A stretch of DNA of 64,000 nt from positions 310,001-374,000 of the forward strand of contig NZ_SFCC01000004.1 in assembly GCF_004214935.1 (NCBI RefSeq), in the 5' to 3' direction. The number at the start of each line of letters is the position of its first letter. Position 1 is the first letter of the stretch. The DNA comes from Amycolatopsis suaedae. GTDB lineage: Bacteria; Actinomycetota; Actinomycetes; Mycobacteriales; Pseudonocardiaceae. Shown in pieces: positions 9,223 to 17,981 of the stretch. The notes below the pieces were generated by a model, which saw only the letters and a list, made by a program, of their open reading frames with translations, made no database searches and was not told the origin of the DNA. The position numbers and the translations under genes were made by a program.

Positions 9223-10520
9223 ACCTGCTCACCGTCCACAGAGGACTTACGAATCGCCGCCGGTGCCTGCGGGTCGAGCTCGAACAGCTCGCGCAGCGCG
9301 TCGGCGTAGTCGGTGCCGGCGGACTCGCCCGCCAGCTGCTTGACCCGCACGGTGGGCGTGTGCAGCAGCTTGTCGACCACGCGGCGCACCGTCCTGGCGA
9401 CCTCGTCACGGGTGCGGGTGTCGAGCTCGGGCAGCCGGTGGTCCAGCCGCAGCAGCTCGGAGTCGACGACCTCGGCGGCCCGCTTGCGCAGTGCGGTCAC
9501 GGTCGGGGTGACCGACGCGCTGCGCTGGCCGGCGAGGTAGTCGCGGATCTCGTCGAGGACGATCCCGGTCGCCCTGGCGATCTGCTTGTCGGTGTGCGTG
9601 GAGTTGCCTGCCATCCGCCGGACGGTCTCCAGGTCGACCAGGGTGACCCCGGCGACCTCGCCGACGGCCGGGTCGACGTCGCGCGGCAGGGCCAGGTCGC
9701 ACACCACGAGCGGCCGGACGGACCGCTCGCTCACCAGGTCGGCGGTCAGCACGGCACCCTGGGCACCGGTGCAGCACACGACGACGTCGGCGGCGGACAC
9801 GGCACCGGCCAGCTCGGCCATGGCCACGACCGTCGCGCCGATCCCCTGCTCGGCGACCGAACGGGCCAGCCGCTCGGCGTTGGCCTCGGTGCGGTTGGCC
9901 ACGGTGACCGAGCCGATCCCGGCCTGCCGCAGCTGGCTGGCGGCCAGCGCGCCCATCGAGCCCGCGCCGACGATCAGCGCGTGCCGCCCGGTCAGGTCAC
10001 CGGCGGCGGCCAGCGCCTCGGACACCACCGAGGCACCCAGCGCGCCGAGTCCGGTCTCGGTGTGCACCCGCTTGCCGACCCGCAGCGTCGTCTGGACCAG
10101 CTCGTGCAGCACCCGGCCGACCGTGCCCTGCTCGCGGGCGGTGGCGTAGGCGGCACGCACCTGGCCGAGGATCTGCGTCTCCCCCACGACCATCGAGTCC
10201 AGGCCGGACGCGACGGAGAAGATGTGCTCGATGGCGGCACCGGCGTAGTGCACGTAGAAGTTCTCGTACAGCGAGGCCGGCTCGACGCCGGCCTGCCGGG
10301 CCAGCACCTCGGCGATGTCGGCCAGGCCGCCGTGGAACGTCTCGACGACGGCGTAGACCTCGATGCGGTTGCACGTCGACAGCAGCATGGCCTCGCTGAC
10401 GTGCCGCGCCTGCTGCAGCTCGTGCAGCACCTTGCCGATCTCCGCGGCGGGAACGGCCACCCGCTCCAGGGTGGCCAGCTCCGCCGTGCGATGGGAAAGA
10501 CCGATGGCCAGGACGTTCAT
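9219..10520 (-). CDS. hemA: Glutamyl-tRNA reductase
   Basis: First committed enzyme of the C5 tetrapyrrole pathway: NADPH-dependent reduction of Glu-tRNA to glutamate-1-semialdehyde. 433 aa. [20 protein letters not shown], the active-site cysteine in [12 protein letters not shown] (about residue 50), [17 protein letters not shown], and the NADPH site [15 protein letters not shown] are all present. Start ATG shares one base with the rex stop (TGATG), so rex and hemA are co-translated. Expected to respond to NADH/NAD+ through Rex. Confidence 0.97.
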   Translation of the reverse strand: MNVLAIGLSHRTAELATLERVAVPAAEIGKVLHELQQARHVSEAMLLSTCNRIEVYAVVETFHGGLADIAEVLARQAGVEPASLYENFYVHYAGAAIEHIFSVASGLDSMVVGETQILGQVRAAYATAREQGTVGRVLHELVQTTLRVGKRVHTETGLGALGASVVSEALAAAGDLTGRHALIVGAGSMGALAASQLRQAGIGSVTVANRTEANAERLARSVAEQGIGATVVAMAELAGAVSAADVVVCCTGAQGAVLTADLVSERSVRPLVVCDLALPRDVDPAVGEVAGVTLVDLETVRRMAGNSTHTDKQIARATGIVLDEIRDYLAGQRSASVTPTVTALRKRAAEVVDSELLRLDHRLPELDTRTRDEVARTVRRVVDKLLHTPTVRVKQLAGESAGTDYADALRELFELDPQAPAAIRKSSVDGEQV

Positions 10521-11323
10521 CAGCGCACCACCACTCCGTTACCGCCGGCCCCGTCCAGTTCCAGGCTGCCGTTGTTCACATGGTCCGCCCGGCGGGCCAC
10601 GTGAAACGACAGAATCTGGAGCTCGACGGCCAGGTCCACCTTGCGGACCTCCACGTGCCCCGGCACCTGCAGCACGACCGGGGCGAAATTCAGGATGCAC
10701 TGCACGCCGCCCGCGACGAGCCGGTCGCAGACCGACTGGGCCGCGGTGGGCGGGGTGGCGATGACGCCGATGGAGATCTGCCGCTCGGCGCAGACCTTCG
10801 GGATGTCGTCGACGTGCGAGACCGGCAGCCCGCCGACCGGCACGCCGATCAGGTCGGGGTCCAGGTCGAACAGCGCCTCGACCGGGAAGCCGCGGCCGGG
10901 GAACCCGCCGTAGTTGGCCAGCGCGTGCCCGAGGTTACCGATCCCGACGACGGCGACGCGGTGCTGGCGGGTCAGCCCGAGCGTGCGCTCGATCTGGCCG
11001 ACCAGCACGGACACCTCGTAGCCGACGCCCCGGGTGCCGTAGGAGCCGAGGTAGGACAGGTCCTTGCGCAGCTTCGCCGAGTTCACCCCGGCGGCCGAGG
11101 ACAGCTCCTCGCTGGACACGGTGGTCGCGCCCTGCTCGGCCATGGCGGACAGCACCCGCAGGTAGACGGCCAGCCGCGCGACGGCGGCCTCGGGGATCGC
11201 GGCACGCGACCGGACGACCTCGGCCCCGGCCGGCACGGCGGGCATCTCCGCTGTGGGCGCGTTGTCGGCGTCCGGGCCACCAGCCCGGCCACGTTGTGCC
11301 GCCACGCCCACACTCCTCGTCAC
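10520..11323 (-). CDS. rex: Redox-sensing transcriptional repressor Rex
   Basis: NADH-responsive repressor of respiratory and heme genes. About 267 aa: a winged-helix N-terminal domain ([39 protein letters not shown]), a Rossmann domain with [18 protein letters not shown] (near residue 125), and the C-terminal domain-swapped helix. GTG at 11323 ([10 protein letters not shown]) chosen; an in-frame upstream start at 11356 adds 11 residues without family support. First gene of rex-hemACDB, the same order as rex-hemACD of Streptomyces coelicolor, where Rex represses its own operon. Confidence 0.95.
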   Translation of the reverse strand: MTRSVGVAAQRGRAGGPDADNAPTAEMPAVPAGAEVVRSRAAIPEAAVARLAVYLRVLSAMAEQGATTVSSEELSSAAGVNSAKLRKDLSYLGSYGTRGVGYEVSVLVGQIERTLGLTRQHRVAVVGIGNLGHALANYGGFPGRGFPVEALFDLDPDLIGVPVGGLPVSHVDDIPKVCAERQISIGVIATPPTAAQSVCDRLVAGGVQCILNFAPVVLQVPGHVEVRKVDLAVELQILSFHVARRADHVNNGSLELDGAGGNGVVVR

Positions 11324-11425
11324 GCAGGTACCGATCCGGCAATGCGAGAACGGCACTCGAAATCAAGCCTTGACCCGGCGGGCCAGAAGGTGTTCGATGC
11401 TTCGCCCTCGCCGGTGCTGCTCCTA

Positions 11426-11454
11426 ACGGTAGCTACTTGTGAACGCAGGCACAA
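11426..11454 (-). promoter_or_regulatory. Candidate rex-hem promoter overlapped by a Rex operator (ROP)
   Basis: On the minus strand TTGTGC (11454-11449) and TACCGT (11431-11426) are separated by 17 nt, fitting a sigma-70 -35/-10 pair about 100 bp before the rex start. The 18-mer TTGTGCCTGCGTTCACAA (11454-11437) has TTGTG and CACAA ends at the spacing of the known Rex operator TTGTGAA-N4-TTCACAA; one half is perfect and the other has two changes. Bound Rex would cover the -35 box. Confidence 0.72.
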
Positions 11455-11525
11455 AGTCGGTGGTCAGAGCCTTGAGCCGACGTGAAGCAGATCTCAAGCA
11501 GCCGTCCAAAGCGCCTGCGGCCGAT

Positions 11526-11548
11526 GCCGTGAAGGGGGCCCTCACGGC
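11526..11548. repeat. Short GCCGTGA...TCACGGC hairpin
   Basis: A 23-nt inverted repeat, GCCGTGAAGGGGGCC then CTCACGGC, related to class-1 repeats (compare 1757-1807 and 11940-11962). Located upstream of the rex promoter, in the 640-bp gap between rex and the molybdopterin oxidoreductase. Confidence 0.55.
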
Positions 11549-11565
11549 GTCGGGTGGTCCGGAGC

Positions 11566-11628
11566 GCGTCATTCGCGTTCCGGAAGGCGAGACTCGCGTT
11601 CCTGAGCGCGAGACTCGCGGCGTGTGGC
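11566..11628 (+). repeat. 21-bp tandem array, three units
   Basis: Units at 11566-11586, 11587-11607 and 11608-11628. The middle unit begins GCGAGACTCGCGTTCCTGAG; the third diverges after GCGAGACTCGCG. Period is exactly 21 bp. Class 2 of the intergenic repeats. Confidence 0.7.
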
Positions 11629-11674
11629 CCGTTGGCGTGGGTGGGTTCACGGGCTGGGACGCGGGGTCCGGATG

Positions 11675-11737
11675 GTGAGTGTCGTGTTCGGGAACGCGAG
11701 TGACGTGTTCAGGAACGCGAAACTCGTGCTCCGGCCC
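11675..11737 (+). repeat. 21-bp tandem array, three units
   Basis: Units at 11675-11695, 11696-11716 and 11717-11737, each ending in a form of TTCNGGAAC or CTCCGGCCC (first unit GTGAGTGTCGTGTTCGGGAA, third GCGAAACTCGTGCTCCGGCC). Same orientation as the array at 11566-11628, and separated from it by 46 bp of non-repeat sequence. Confidence 0.7.
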
Positions 11738-11824
11738 GGCGGGGCCGCGCGAGCGGCCCGTTCGGCCGCCCCGACGGGCTGGTCTCGCTATCTGGAACCG
11801 ACGTGCCGGACAGTGGGACCAGGC

Positions 11825-11887
11825 GGTCGGGAACGTACAACTCGCGCGTCAGAACCTACGACTCGCGCCCCAGAACGTACGACTCGC
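11825..11887 (-). repeat. 21-bp tandem array, three units, inverted
   Basis: Three 21-bp units in the opposite orientation to the two preceding arrays (11825-11845, 11846-11866, 11867-11887), each reading AGAAC or GGAAC, then CNTACNACTCGC on the plus strand. Unit 3 is GCCCCAGAACGTACGACTCG plus C. Only a few positions differ between units. Confidence 0.75.
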
Positions 11888-11935
11888 GCGAACGGCCCGT
11901 TCACGCGGGCGATCGGCACCAGGTGAGAACCCGGC
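11881..11935 (+). repeat. Class-3 module, second copy
   Basis: Runs from ACTCGCGCGAACGG to GGTGAGAACCCGG and matches 1484-1539 at most positions. Overlaps the end of the inverted 21-bp array and leads directly into the terminator-like hairpin at 11940. A shorter relative, TGAGAACCCGATCCACATCG, precedes the array at 29063. Confidence 0.7.
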
Positions 11936-11939
11936 GGAT

Positions 11940-11962
11940 GCCGTGAGGGCCGCCTTCACGGC
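11940..11962 (-). terminator. Hairpin terminator of the molybdopterin oxidoreductase gene
   Basis: GCCGTGAGGGC and GCCTTCACGGC can pair over 11 positions (one G-U), two bases beyond the gene's stop codon at 11965-11967. No T-tract. Sequence belongs to the class-1 repeat group, supporting the idea that these repeats end transcripts. Confidence 0.6.
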
Positions 11963-11964
11963 AT

Positions 11965-13482
11965 TCAGGCGGCGGTCACTGTCACGCTGTGCCAGCCGGT
12001 GGCGCCGTCGGGCACCGTGTCCGCCCGCTCGCCGGTCTGCGTGTAGCCGGAGCGGTCGGTCGCCCGGCAGCTGATCTGGTGCGTGCCTACCGGCACCCGC
12101 AGCTCGGTCCACCACATCCGCCAGGTGTCCCTGCTCACCTCGGCCGACAGCGTGGCGGGCTGCCACGGGCCGGTGCCGACCCGGACCTCGACCTTGTCGA
12201 CGCCGGTGTGCTGCGCCCAGGCGATGCCGGACACCCGCACGGTCCCGGCCGGAACCCGGTCGAATCCCCGCGGTGAGTCGATCCGGGACTGCGTCTTGAC
12301 CGGCGCCCGCTGCGCCCACCCGCGGTCGAGCCAGTACGGCCGCCGCGCGTCCCAGGTGGTCAGCTCCAGGTCGGTGACCCACTTGGTCGCCGACACGTAG
12401 CCGTACAGCCCAGGGACCACCAGCCGCGCCGGGAACCCGTTGCGGATCGGCAGCGGCTCGCCGTTCATGCCGAGCGCGAGCAACGCGCCGCGGTCGGGTT
12501 CCAGCAGCGTCGCCACCGGGGTGCCGCAGGTCCAGCCGTCGGCGCTGGTGGAGAACAGCTGCTCGGCCTCGGGCCGCACCCCGGCCTCGTTCAGCAGATC
12601 ACGCAGTTCGACGCCGACGAAGTTGGCCGTGGAGATCAGGTCGCCACCGACCTCGTTCGACACACAGCACAACGTGACCGGCCGCTCCACCAGCGGCCGG
12701 TTCCGGATGTCGGCGTAGCTGAACGTCAGCTCCCGCTCGACCAGGCCATGGATGCGCAGCTGCCAGTCCTCGGCGGGCACCTGGGGCAGCACCAGCGCGG
12801 TGTCGATCTTGTAGAAGTCCTGGTTGCGGGTGAGGAACGTCGGCGTGCCCAGCTTGGCGAAGTCAGCGTCGGCCGGGATCGGCGGCGCGGGCCGGGCGGG
12901 GACGAGCGGGCCGACCGCGGCGCGGGAACTCTCGGCGTTCGCCCCCGCGCCGACCAGCTGCCCGGCCAGCCCGGCGACACCGGCACCCGCCGCGACACCG
13001 GCCGCACCACGGAGAAACCGCCGCCTGCTCAGGCCGTCGAACCCGGCCTCGGCACGCTCGGCGGCCAGCCGGTGCAGCCACCGGAACACCAGGACGCCGA
13101 CGACCACGCTCACCAGCGGCGCCAGCACGCCGAGCTGCCCGGCTTCGGGCTGGCGGAACACGGCGGCGACGCCGAGCGCGCCGAACGCCAGGATGATCAC
13201 CACGCCGGGCGTCGGCGTCCGCCTCGACACCAGCCCGGCCACCGCCGCGAGCACGGTGATCACCACGGCCATGCCGACGCCGAGCGCCAGCTTGTCGTAG
13301 AGGTAGAACGTCTCCTTGGCGAACTCGGTCAGCCAGTGCGGGGAGAGGTCGACCACCCAGTTGCCGACGGCGACCGGCGGCGAGGTGGCGCCGCCGAGGA
13401 ACCCGGCGGCCAGGTGCCCCGCCGCGATCGCGGCGGCCACCGACAGCACACCGGCGAGAGCGGCGGCCTTCCTGTCGTTCAT
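11965..13482 (-). CDS. Membrane-anchored molybdopterin-dependent oxidoreductase (sulfite oxidase-like)
   Basis: 505 aa. Hydrophobic segments at about 8-30, 65-85, 92-108 and 115-135 are followed by a twin-arginine motif, SRRRFLRGAAGVAAGAGVAG, and a fifth segment (about 158-176). The extracytoplasmic part has the oxidoreductase molybdopterin-binding domain (VTLCCVSNEVGGDLISTANF with the Mo-ligand cysteine; NGFPARLVVPGLYGYVSATK) and a C-terminal Ig-like dimerisation domain (VRVSGIAWAQHTGVDKVEVR). Physiological substrate unknown. The internal Tat motif fits the dual Sec/Tat polytopic class. ATG start; terminator hairpin just after the stop. Confidence 0.9.
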   Translation of the reverse strand: MNDRKAAALAGVLSVAAAIAAGHLAAGFLGGATSPPVAVGNWVVDLSPHWLTEFAKETFYLYDKLALGVGMAVVITVLAAVAGLVSRRTPTPGVVIILAFGALGVAAVFRQPEAGQLGVLAPLVSVVVGVLVFRWLHRLAAERAEAGFDGLSRRRFLRGAAGVAAGAGVAGLAGQLVGAGANAESSRAAVGPLVPARPAPPIPADADFAKLGTPTFLTRNQDFYKIDTALVLPQVPAEDWQLRIHGLVERELTFSYADIRNRPLVERPVTLCCVSNEVGGDLISTANFVGVELRDLLNEAGVRPEAEQLFSTSADGWTCGTPVATLLEPDRGALLALGMNGEPLPIRNGFPARLVVPGLYGYVSATKWVTDLELTTWDARRPYWLDRGWAQRAPVKTQSRIDSPRGFDRVPAGTVRVSGIAWAQHTGVDKVEVRVGTGPWQPATLSAEVSRDTWRMWWTELRVPVGTHQISCRATDRSGYTQTGERADTVPDGATGWHSVTVTAA

Positions 13483-13528
13483 GCCTCCATCTTCGGAGCC
13501 CGCGGCCCCGAAGATGGCCCGTGCCGAC

Positions 13529-13786
13529 TTACGAATTGCTTACGCGCCAGGGACGCAGCGCCGCCCGCAGCCGGTCCTCCTCGACGGCCCAGTAGCCGTG
13601 TTCCTCGCCGTTGACCAGGATCACCGGAACCCGGTCGCCGTACTCCGCCCGCCATTCCGGGTCGCTGTCCACGTCCAGCGTCGACCACTCGACGCCCATC
13701 TCGCCGCAGATGCGCTCCACGTCCTGCTCCGCCTTCACGCAGGCCGAGCAGCCTTCCCGCGTCACCACGGTCACCTGGTGTTCCAT
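13529..13786 (-). CDS. Glutaredoxin-family protein
   Basis: 85-aa thioredoxin-fold protein with a CSAC redox motif near the N-terminus (VTVVTREGCSACVKAEQD) and the conserved VPVILVNGEEH cis-Pro strand. Such short proteins act as dithiol reductants; its partner is unknown. Rv0508 of M. tuberculosis is a glutaredoxin-like protein in the equivalent place near hemA. ATG at 13786, 11 bp downstream of the acyl-CoA synthetase stop, so likely co-transcribed with it. Confidence 0.88.
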   Translation of the reverse strand: MEHQVTVVTREGCSACVKAEQDVERICGEMGVEWSTLDVDSDPEWRAEYGDRVPVILVNGEEHGYWAVEEDRLRAALRPWRVSNS

Positions 13787-13797
13787 GGGGCCCCTTT

Positions 13798-15339
13798 CTA
13801 GCGCAAGCGCATGCGGCGCAGCTTGCCCGTCGGCGAATGCGGCAGGGTCTCGGCGAACTCGACGGTGGTCGGCACCTTGTACGTCGCCAGCCTGCCGGTG
13901 CACTGGTCGATCACCTGCTGCTCGGACAGCGACGCGCCGGACACCGGAACGACGACGGCCTTGACCGCCTCGCCGCTGCGCTCGTCCAGCACGCCGACCA
14001 CCGCCGACTCCTCCACCTCGGGCAGCTCGTCGATGACCTGCTCCACCTCGTTCGGGTAGACGTTGAACCCGTTGACGATGATCAGGTCGTTGGCGCGGTC
14101 CACCAGGTGCAGGTCGCCCTCGTTGTCCAGGTAGCCGACGTCGCCGGTGCGGAACCAGCCCTCATCGTCCGGTCCGTGGTCGCCGTCGGGCCAGTACCCG
14201 GAGAACAGGTTGGCACCGCGCAGCGACACCAGGCCGGTGCCGCCGTCCTCCTCGTCGAACGAGTCCGCCAGGTCGTCCGGGTCGAGCGGGACCGGGCCCG
14301 CGCCGCCGTCGCTGTCGACGAGCCGCAGCTCGACACCGGGCAGCGGCCTGCCGACCGAACCGGGCTTCGGGTACCCGGTGACCAGCGTGGTGGTGACGAC
14401 CGGCGCGGCCTCGGTCAGGCCGTAGCCCTCGTAGACGTCGATGCCGGTGGCTTCCCTGACCGCGGCGAGGACCTTGGGGTGCAGCGGCGCCGCGCCCGAG
14501 GTCAGCCTGCGCACGGTGGCCAGCCCGGCGGCCAGTTCCTCCGGCGGCAGCGCGGCGAACTCGGCGTACATCGCGGGCACGCCCGCGATGGAGGTGACCT
14601 GGTAGGTCACGCAGTCGGCCAGTGCCTGCCTGGCGTCGAACCGCTGCGCCAGCACGACGGTCGCGCCGACGGCGGTGGACTGCAGCAGGCCCGGACCGAG
14701 GCCGTAGACGTGGAACAGCGGGATGGCGACGAACGCACGGTCGGCGTGCTCCAGCACCGGCGGTTCGATGGCGCTCAGCTGCTCGACGTTGGCCAGCAGT
14801 GCCCGGTGCGACAGCATCACGCCACGCGGCGGCCCGGTGGTGCCCGAGGTGTAGGAGATGACCGCGATGTCCTCGCCCGCCCCGGCCGGCTCGACGCGCT
14901 CACCCGGCTCGCCACGCACGTCGGGTGGTTCCAGCCCGCGGACGCCCTCCGGCAGGTCGTCGGCGTGCGGCTCGGCGCTGACCAGCAGCCGTGGGGAGCA
15001 GTGCTCCAGCAACGGGATCAGCTCGGCCGCGGGCGCCTGCGGCGACAGCGGGACGGCGACGCCGCCCGCCCGCAGCACGCCGAACAACGTCACCGCGAAG
15101 GCGGTGGACGTCGGCAGCCGGACGGCGACCCGGTCGCCCGCGGTGAGCCCGGCGTCGAGCAGCCTGCGGGCCTCGGCGTTCACGGCCGCGTCGACCGCCC
15201 CCCAGGTGAGGGTGATTCCGGTTCCGGAATCGATCAGGGCCAGCGAATCGGGCCACTGCCGTGCCGCGTCCGCGACGAGGTCGGCGACGTTGCCACCCGC
15301 CTCCGGCCGGCGGCCGTGATTGCCCTGTTCAGCCGACAA
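13798..15339 (-). CDS. Class I adenylate-forming acyl-CoA synthetase
   Basis: Activates a carboxylic acid as acyl-AMP and transfers it to CoA. 513 aa. A3 loop ISYTSGTTGPPRGVMLSH (about residues 165-182), A5 YEGYGLTEAAP, A7 GWFRTGDVGYLD, hinge DRANDLIIVNGFNVYPNEVE, and the catalytic lysine in LPHSPTGKLRRM near the C-terminus. The substrate is probably a fatty or aryl acid, not resolvable by eye. Divergent from the bldN-like gene across ~190 bp. Confidence 0.9.
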   Translation of the reverse strand: MSAEQGNHGRRPEAGGNVADLVADAARQWPDSLALIDSGTGITLTWGAVDAAVNAEARRLLDAGLTAGDRVAVRLPTSTAFAVTLFGVLRAGGVAVPLSPQAPAAELIPLLEHCSPRLLVSAEPHADDLPEGVRGLEPPDVRGEPGERVEPAGAGEDIAVISYTSGTTGPPRGVMLSHRALLANVEQLSAIEPPVLEHADRAFVAIPLFHVYGLGPGLLQSTAVGATVVLAQRFDARQALADCVTYQVTSIAGVPAMYAEFAALPPEELAAGLATVRRLTSGAAPLHPKVLAAVREATGIDVYEGYGLTEAAPVVTTTLVTGYPKPGSVGRPLPGVELRLVDSDGGAGPVPLDPDDLADSFDEEDGGTGLVSLRGANLFSGYWPDGDHGPDDEGWFRTGDVGYLDNEGDLHLVDRANDLIIVNGFNVYPNEVEQVIDELPEVEESAVVGVLDERSGEAVKAVVVPVSGASLSEQQVIDQCTGRLATYKVPTTVEFAETLPHSPTGKLRRMRLR

Positions 15340-15531
15340 TTCTGGCTCCTCTCACCACATCGTCGAGACCGTGACCAGTCTGTCATCCGGGGACGACGTA
15401 ATGGCCGGAAAGCACCTTCGTCGCACTTCCGCAACAAACCCACCACTACCTACTTCGCGGTAACAACACGTATGCTGCCCTAGTCCTTGCCCGGCTGGGG
15501 TGGTCTTGATCACTCGAGGGAGGTGCTGCGG

Positions 15532-16161
15532 ATGAGCCTGCAGGTCGCGTTCGACGGTCCCGCGCCTCTTCGCGTGAGCCCGGCTCGCGAAGCTCCCTCA
15601 CCGGCGTGGGAGCTGGTGCACGCCGCGCAGGCGGGCGACACGGCGGCATTCGGGCAGCTCTACGACCGCTACGTGCACGTCGTCTACCGGTACGTGCTGT
15701 TGCGCCTCGGCGACCGCGATCTCGCCGAGGACGTCACCAGCGAGACGTTCCTGCGAGCGCTGCGGCGGATCACGTCGGTCAGCTACCAAGGCCGCGACGT
15801 CGGCGCCTGGTTCATCACGATCGCCCGCAACCTGGTGCTCGACCACGTGAAGTCCAGCCGGTTCCGGCTGGAGGTCGTCACCGACGAGGTGGCCGAGTCC
15901 GGAACGTTCGCCGGGCCCAGCGTCGCGCCGCCCGCCGGTCCCGAGCAGCAGGTACTGAGCAGGGCCACCAACTCCGAGCTGCTGCGCTGCATCGCCGAAC
16001 TGGGCCAGGACCAGCGCGAATGCATCGTGCTGCGGTTCATGCAGGGCCTCTCGGTCGCCGAGACGGCCGCCGTCATGCGGCGCAACGAGGGCGCGGTGAA
16101 GGCACTGCAGCACCGCGCGGTGCGGCGGCTGGCGCAGCTGTTGCCGACCGGGTTGCGATAA
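15532..16161 (+). CDS. bldN: BldN-like ECF sigma factor
   Basis: 209 aa. Region 2 (AFGQLYDRYVHVVYRYVLLR; DLAEDVTSETFLRALRRI; GAWFITIARNLVLDHVKSSR) and region 4 (LGQDQRECIVLRFMQGLSVA; MRRNEGAVKALQHRAVRRLA) resemble Streptomyces BldN strongly, and an N-terminal extension precedes region 2 as in BldN. BldN directs development-related genes and is held by anti-sigma RsbN; the next gene fits that role. ATG at 15532 has GGGAGGT 8-9 nt upstream; the longer frame from 15487 has none. Orthology is by sequence pattern and by position near rex-hem, as in S. coelicolor. Confidence 0.87.
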   Translation: MSLQVAFDGPAPLRVSPAREAPSPAWELVHAAQAGDTAAFGQLYDRYVHVVYRYVLLRLGDRDLAEDVTSETFLRALRRITSVSYQGRDVGAWFITIARNLVLDHVKSSRFRLEVVTDEVAESGTFAGPSVAPPAGPEQQVLSRATNSELLRCIAELGQDQRECIVLRFMQGLSVAETAAVMRRNEGAVKALQHRAVRRLAQLLPTGLR

Positions 16162-16205
16162 CGGTCCGGCCATAACCGGAAACCTTGTTCATCGTTTAAC
16201 CCGCC

Positions 16206-16997
16206 GTGAAGAGTCCGCGGTGGTCACCGCGCGAGCGGGCCGAACGCGAGCGGTTCGCTCGTGTCGTGGACTCCGGCATGCCCGACGACGAGTTCTCCGA
16301 CGAGCTGGCGGTCGTCGCCGCGCTGCGCAGGCTGGGTGCGGAGACCGTCCCCGACCAGGCCGCCGTCGAGCGGATGGCCACCGCCGAACCCGCCGAGGCA
16401 CCACGGCCACGGGTCGGCGCAGCCGTGGTGGCGGTGGCGGTCCTGCTGCTCGCTGCCGTCGGTATCGGGGTGACCGTGGCCGGAACGGCCGTACCGGGTC
16501 AGCCGCTGTACCCGGTCAAGCTGGCCACCGAGACGGTCTCGATCGGGCTGACCTTCGACGACCGTGCCCGCGCCGACCGCAGGCTGACCCTCGCCGCCTC
16601 CCGGCTGGACGAGCTGCGCAGGCTCGGGCCGGCCGACGCCGAGGCGTTCCGCACCGGGTTCGCCGAGTTCGACGCCGCCGTGCGCACCGGCGTGCGCGCG
16701 CTGACCGCCGTGTCGACGAGTACCGACGGACGTCCGCTGGCGAGCCTGCGGACGTGGGCGGACCGGCAGGCCGCCCGGCTGGCCGCGATCGGCCCGTTCG
16801 TCCCCGCCGGTGCGGCGAGTGCGCACCGGGCGTCCCAGGAACTGGTGTCCCGGGCCGGGCAGCGGGCGCTCGCGTTGTCCGACCGGATGGCCTGTTACCG
16901 GATCACCTCCGGCTGGTCCGACGACCTCGGCGCGCTGCCCGCCGCGGGGACCTGCGCCGATTCGCCGCCGTCGGTCAAGCCGGTGGCCGTCCGGTAA
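16206..16997 (+). CDS. DUF5667 / RsbN-like anti-sigma membrane protein
   Basis: 263 aa. N-terminal cytoplasmic part (about 1-70) with charged helices (SPRERAERERFARVVDSGMP; VAALRRLGAETVPD), one membrane span at about 72-97, then an extracytoplasmic domain containing the PLYPVKLATETVSIGLTFDD segment typical of DUF5667 proteins. 44 bp downstream of the sigma gene. Inferred to sequester the BldN-like sigma factor at the membrane. GTG start with poor ribosome-binding site, consistent with translational dependence on the sigma gene. Confidence 0.85.
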   Translation: MKSPRWSPRERAERERFARVVDSGMPDDEFSDELAVVAALRRLGAETVPDQAAVERMATAEPAEAPRPRVGAAVVAVAVLLLAAVGIGVTVAGTAVPGQPLYPVKLATETVSIGLTFDDRARADRRLTLAASRLDELRRLGPADAEAFRTGFAEFDAAVRTGVRALTAVSTSTDGRPLASLRTWADRQAARLAAIGPFVPAGAASAHRASQELVSRAGQRALALSDRMACYRITSGWSDDLGALPAAGTCADSPPSVKPVAVR

Positions 16998-17066
16998 CCG
17001 GCAGGTCACCGGGGCTCGCTACGCTGTGCCACAGGGACTGGTCTCGGGAACCTGGAGGCGGTGTGC

Positions 17067-17975
17067 GTGGCGCGTCGGCGTGGCAGGGATAGGAGTCACG
17101 AGCTCGAACGGCTCGCCGAGCTGGCCGGCGAAGCCTCCGCCGACGCGGCCGTCGCGATGGAGGTACGCGAGGGCGACCTCGCCGAGGCCCCGCCCGCGCC
17201 CGCGCCGCCGGACCTGACGGCCGCCGCCTTCTTCGACGTTGACAACACGATGATGATGGGCGCGTCGATCTTCCACCTCGCCCGCGGACTCGCCGCGCGC
17301 AAGTTCGTCACCACCTCGGACATGATGCGGTTCGCCTGGCAGCAGCTGAAGTTCCGGGTCGGCGGCAGGGAGGACAAGGACAGCATCCGGTCCGCGCGCG
17401 AGGGCATGCTGTCGTTCGTCGCCGGGCGGACCGTCGACGAGATGGTCGCCGTCAGCGAGGAGATCTACGACGAGCTGATGGCCGACAAGATCTGGGCTGG
17501 CACCCGGGCGCTGGCGCAGATGCACATCGACGCGGGCCAGCGGGTCTGGCTGGTCACCGCGACGCCGGTGGAGCTGGCCGCGGTCATCTCCCGGCGGCTC
17601 GGGCTGACCGGCGCGCTGGGCACGGTCGCCGAGAGCAACGACGGCGTGTACACCGGCAGGCTCGTCGGCGACCTGCTGCACGGCAGGGCGAAGGCGCACG
17701 CCGTACGGGCGCTGGCCGCGCGCGAGGGCCTCAACCTGCGGCGGTGCAGTGCCTACTCGGACTCGTCCAACGACATCCCGATGCTGTCGGTGGTCGGGAC
17801 CGCGGTGGCGGTCAACCCGGATACCGGGCTGCGCGAGGTCGCGCGGGCCCGCGGCTGGGAGATCCGCGACTTCCGCACCGGCCGCAAGGCGGCCAAGATC
17901 GGCGTGCCGTCGGTGCTCGGCGCCGGCGCGGTGGCCGGCGCCGTCGCGGCCGGAATCGCCTACCGCCGCCGCTGA
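17067..17975 (+). CDS. HAD-IB family phosphatase
   Basis: 302 aa. HAD motif [12 protein letters not shown] (DxDxT; first Asp nucleophile), motif [13 protein letters not shown], motif III lysine in [13 protein letters not shown], motif [13 protein letters not shown]. Relatives are SerB-like phosphatases, and Streptomyces homologs are annotated as inhibitors of morphological differentiation. A hydrophobic C-terminus ([19 protein letters not shown]) suggests membrane attachment. GTG at 17067 is preferred over 17061 because GGAGG lies 8 nt before it. It follows the bldN-rsbN pair, as the comparable gene does in Streptomyces. Confidence 0.86.
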   Translation: MARRRGRDRSHELERLAELAGEASADAAVAMEVREGDLAEAPPAPAPPDLTAAAFFDVDNTMMMGASIFHLARGLAARKFVTTSDMMRFAWQQLKFRVGGREDKDSIRSAREGMLSFVAGRTVDEMVAVSEEIYDELMADKIWAGTRALAQMHIDAGQRVWLVTATPVELAAVISRRLGLTGALGTVAESNDGVYTGRLVGDLLHGRAKAHAVRALAAREGLNLRRCSAYSDSSNDIPMLSVVGTAVAVNPDTGLREVARARGWEIRDFRTGRKAAKIGVPSVLGAGAVAGAVAAGIAYRRR

Positions 17976-17981
17976 CCGTCG

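Noticed and set aside
1546..11887. 21-bp arrays as a CRISPR locus
   Set aside because: No constant repeat with variable spacers, period only 21 bp, two or three units per array and no cas genes.
15447..15477. BldD-type box before the bldN-like gene
   Set aside because: GGTAACAACACGTATG matches the TNACNC-W-GNGTNA consensus at too few fixed positions.
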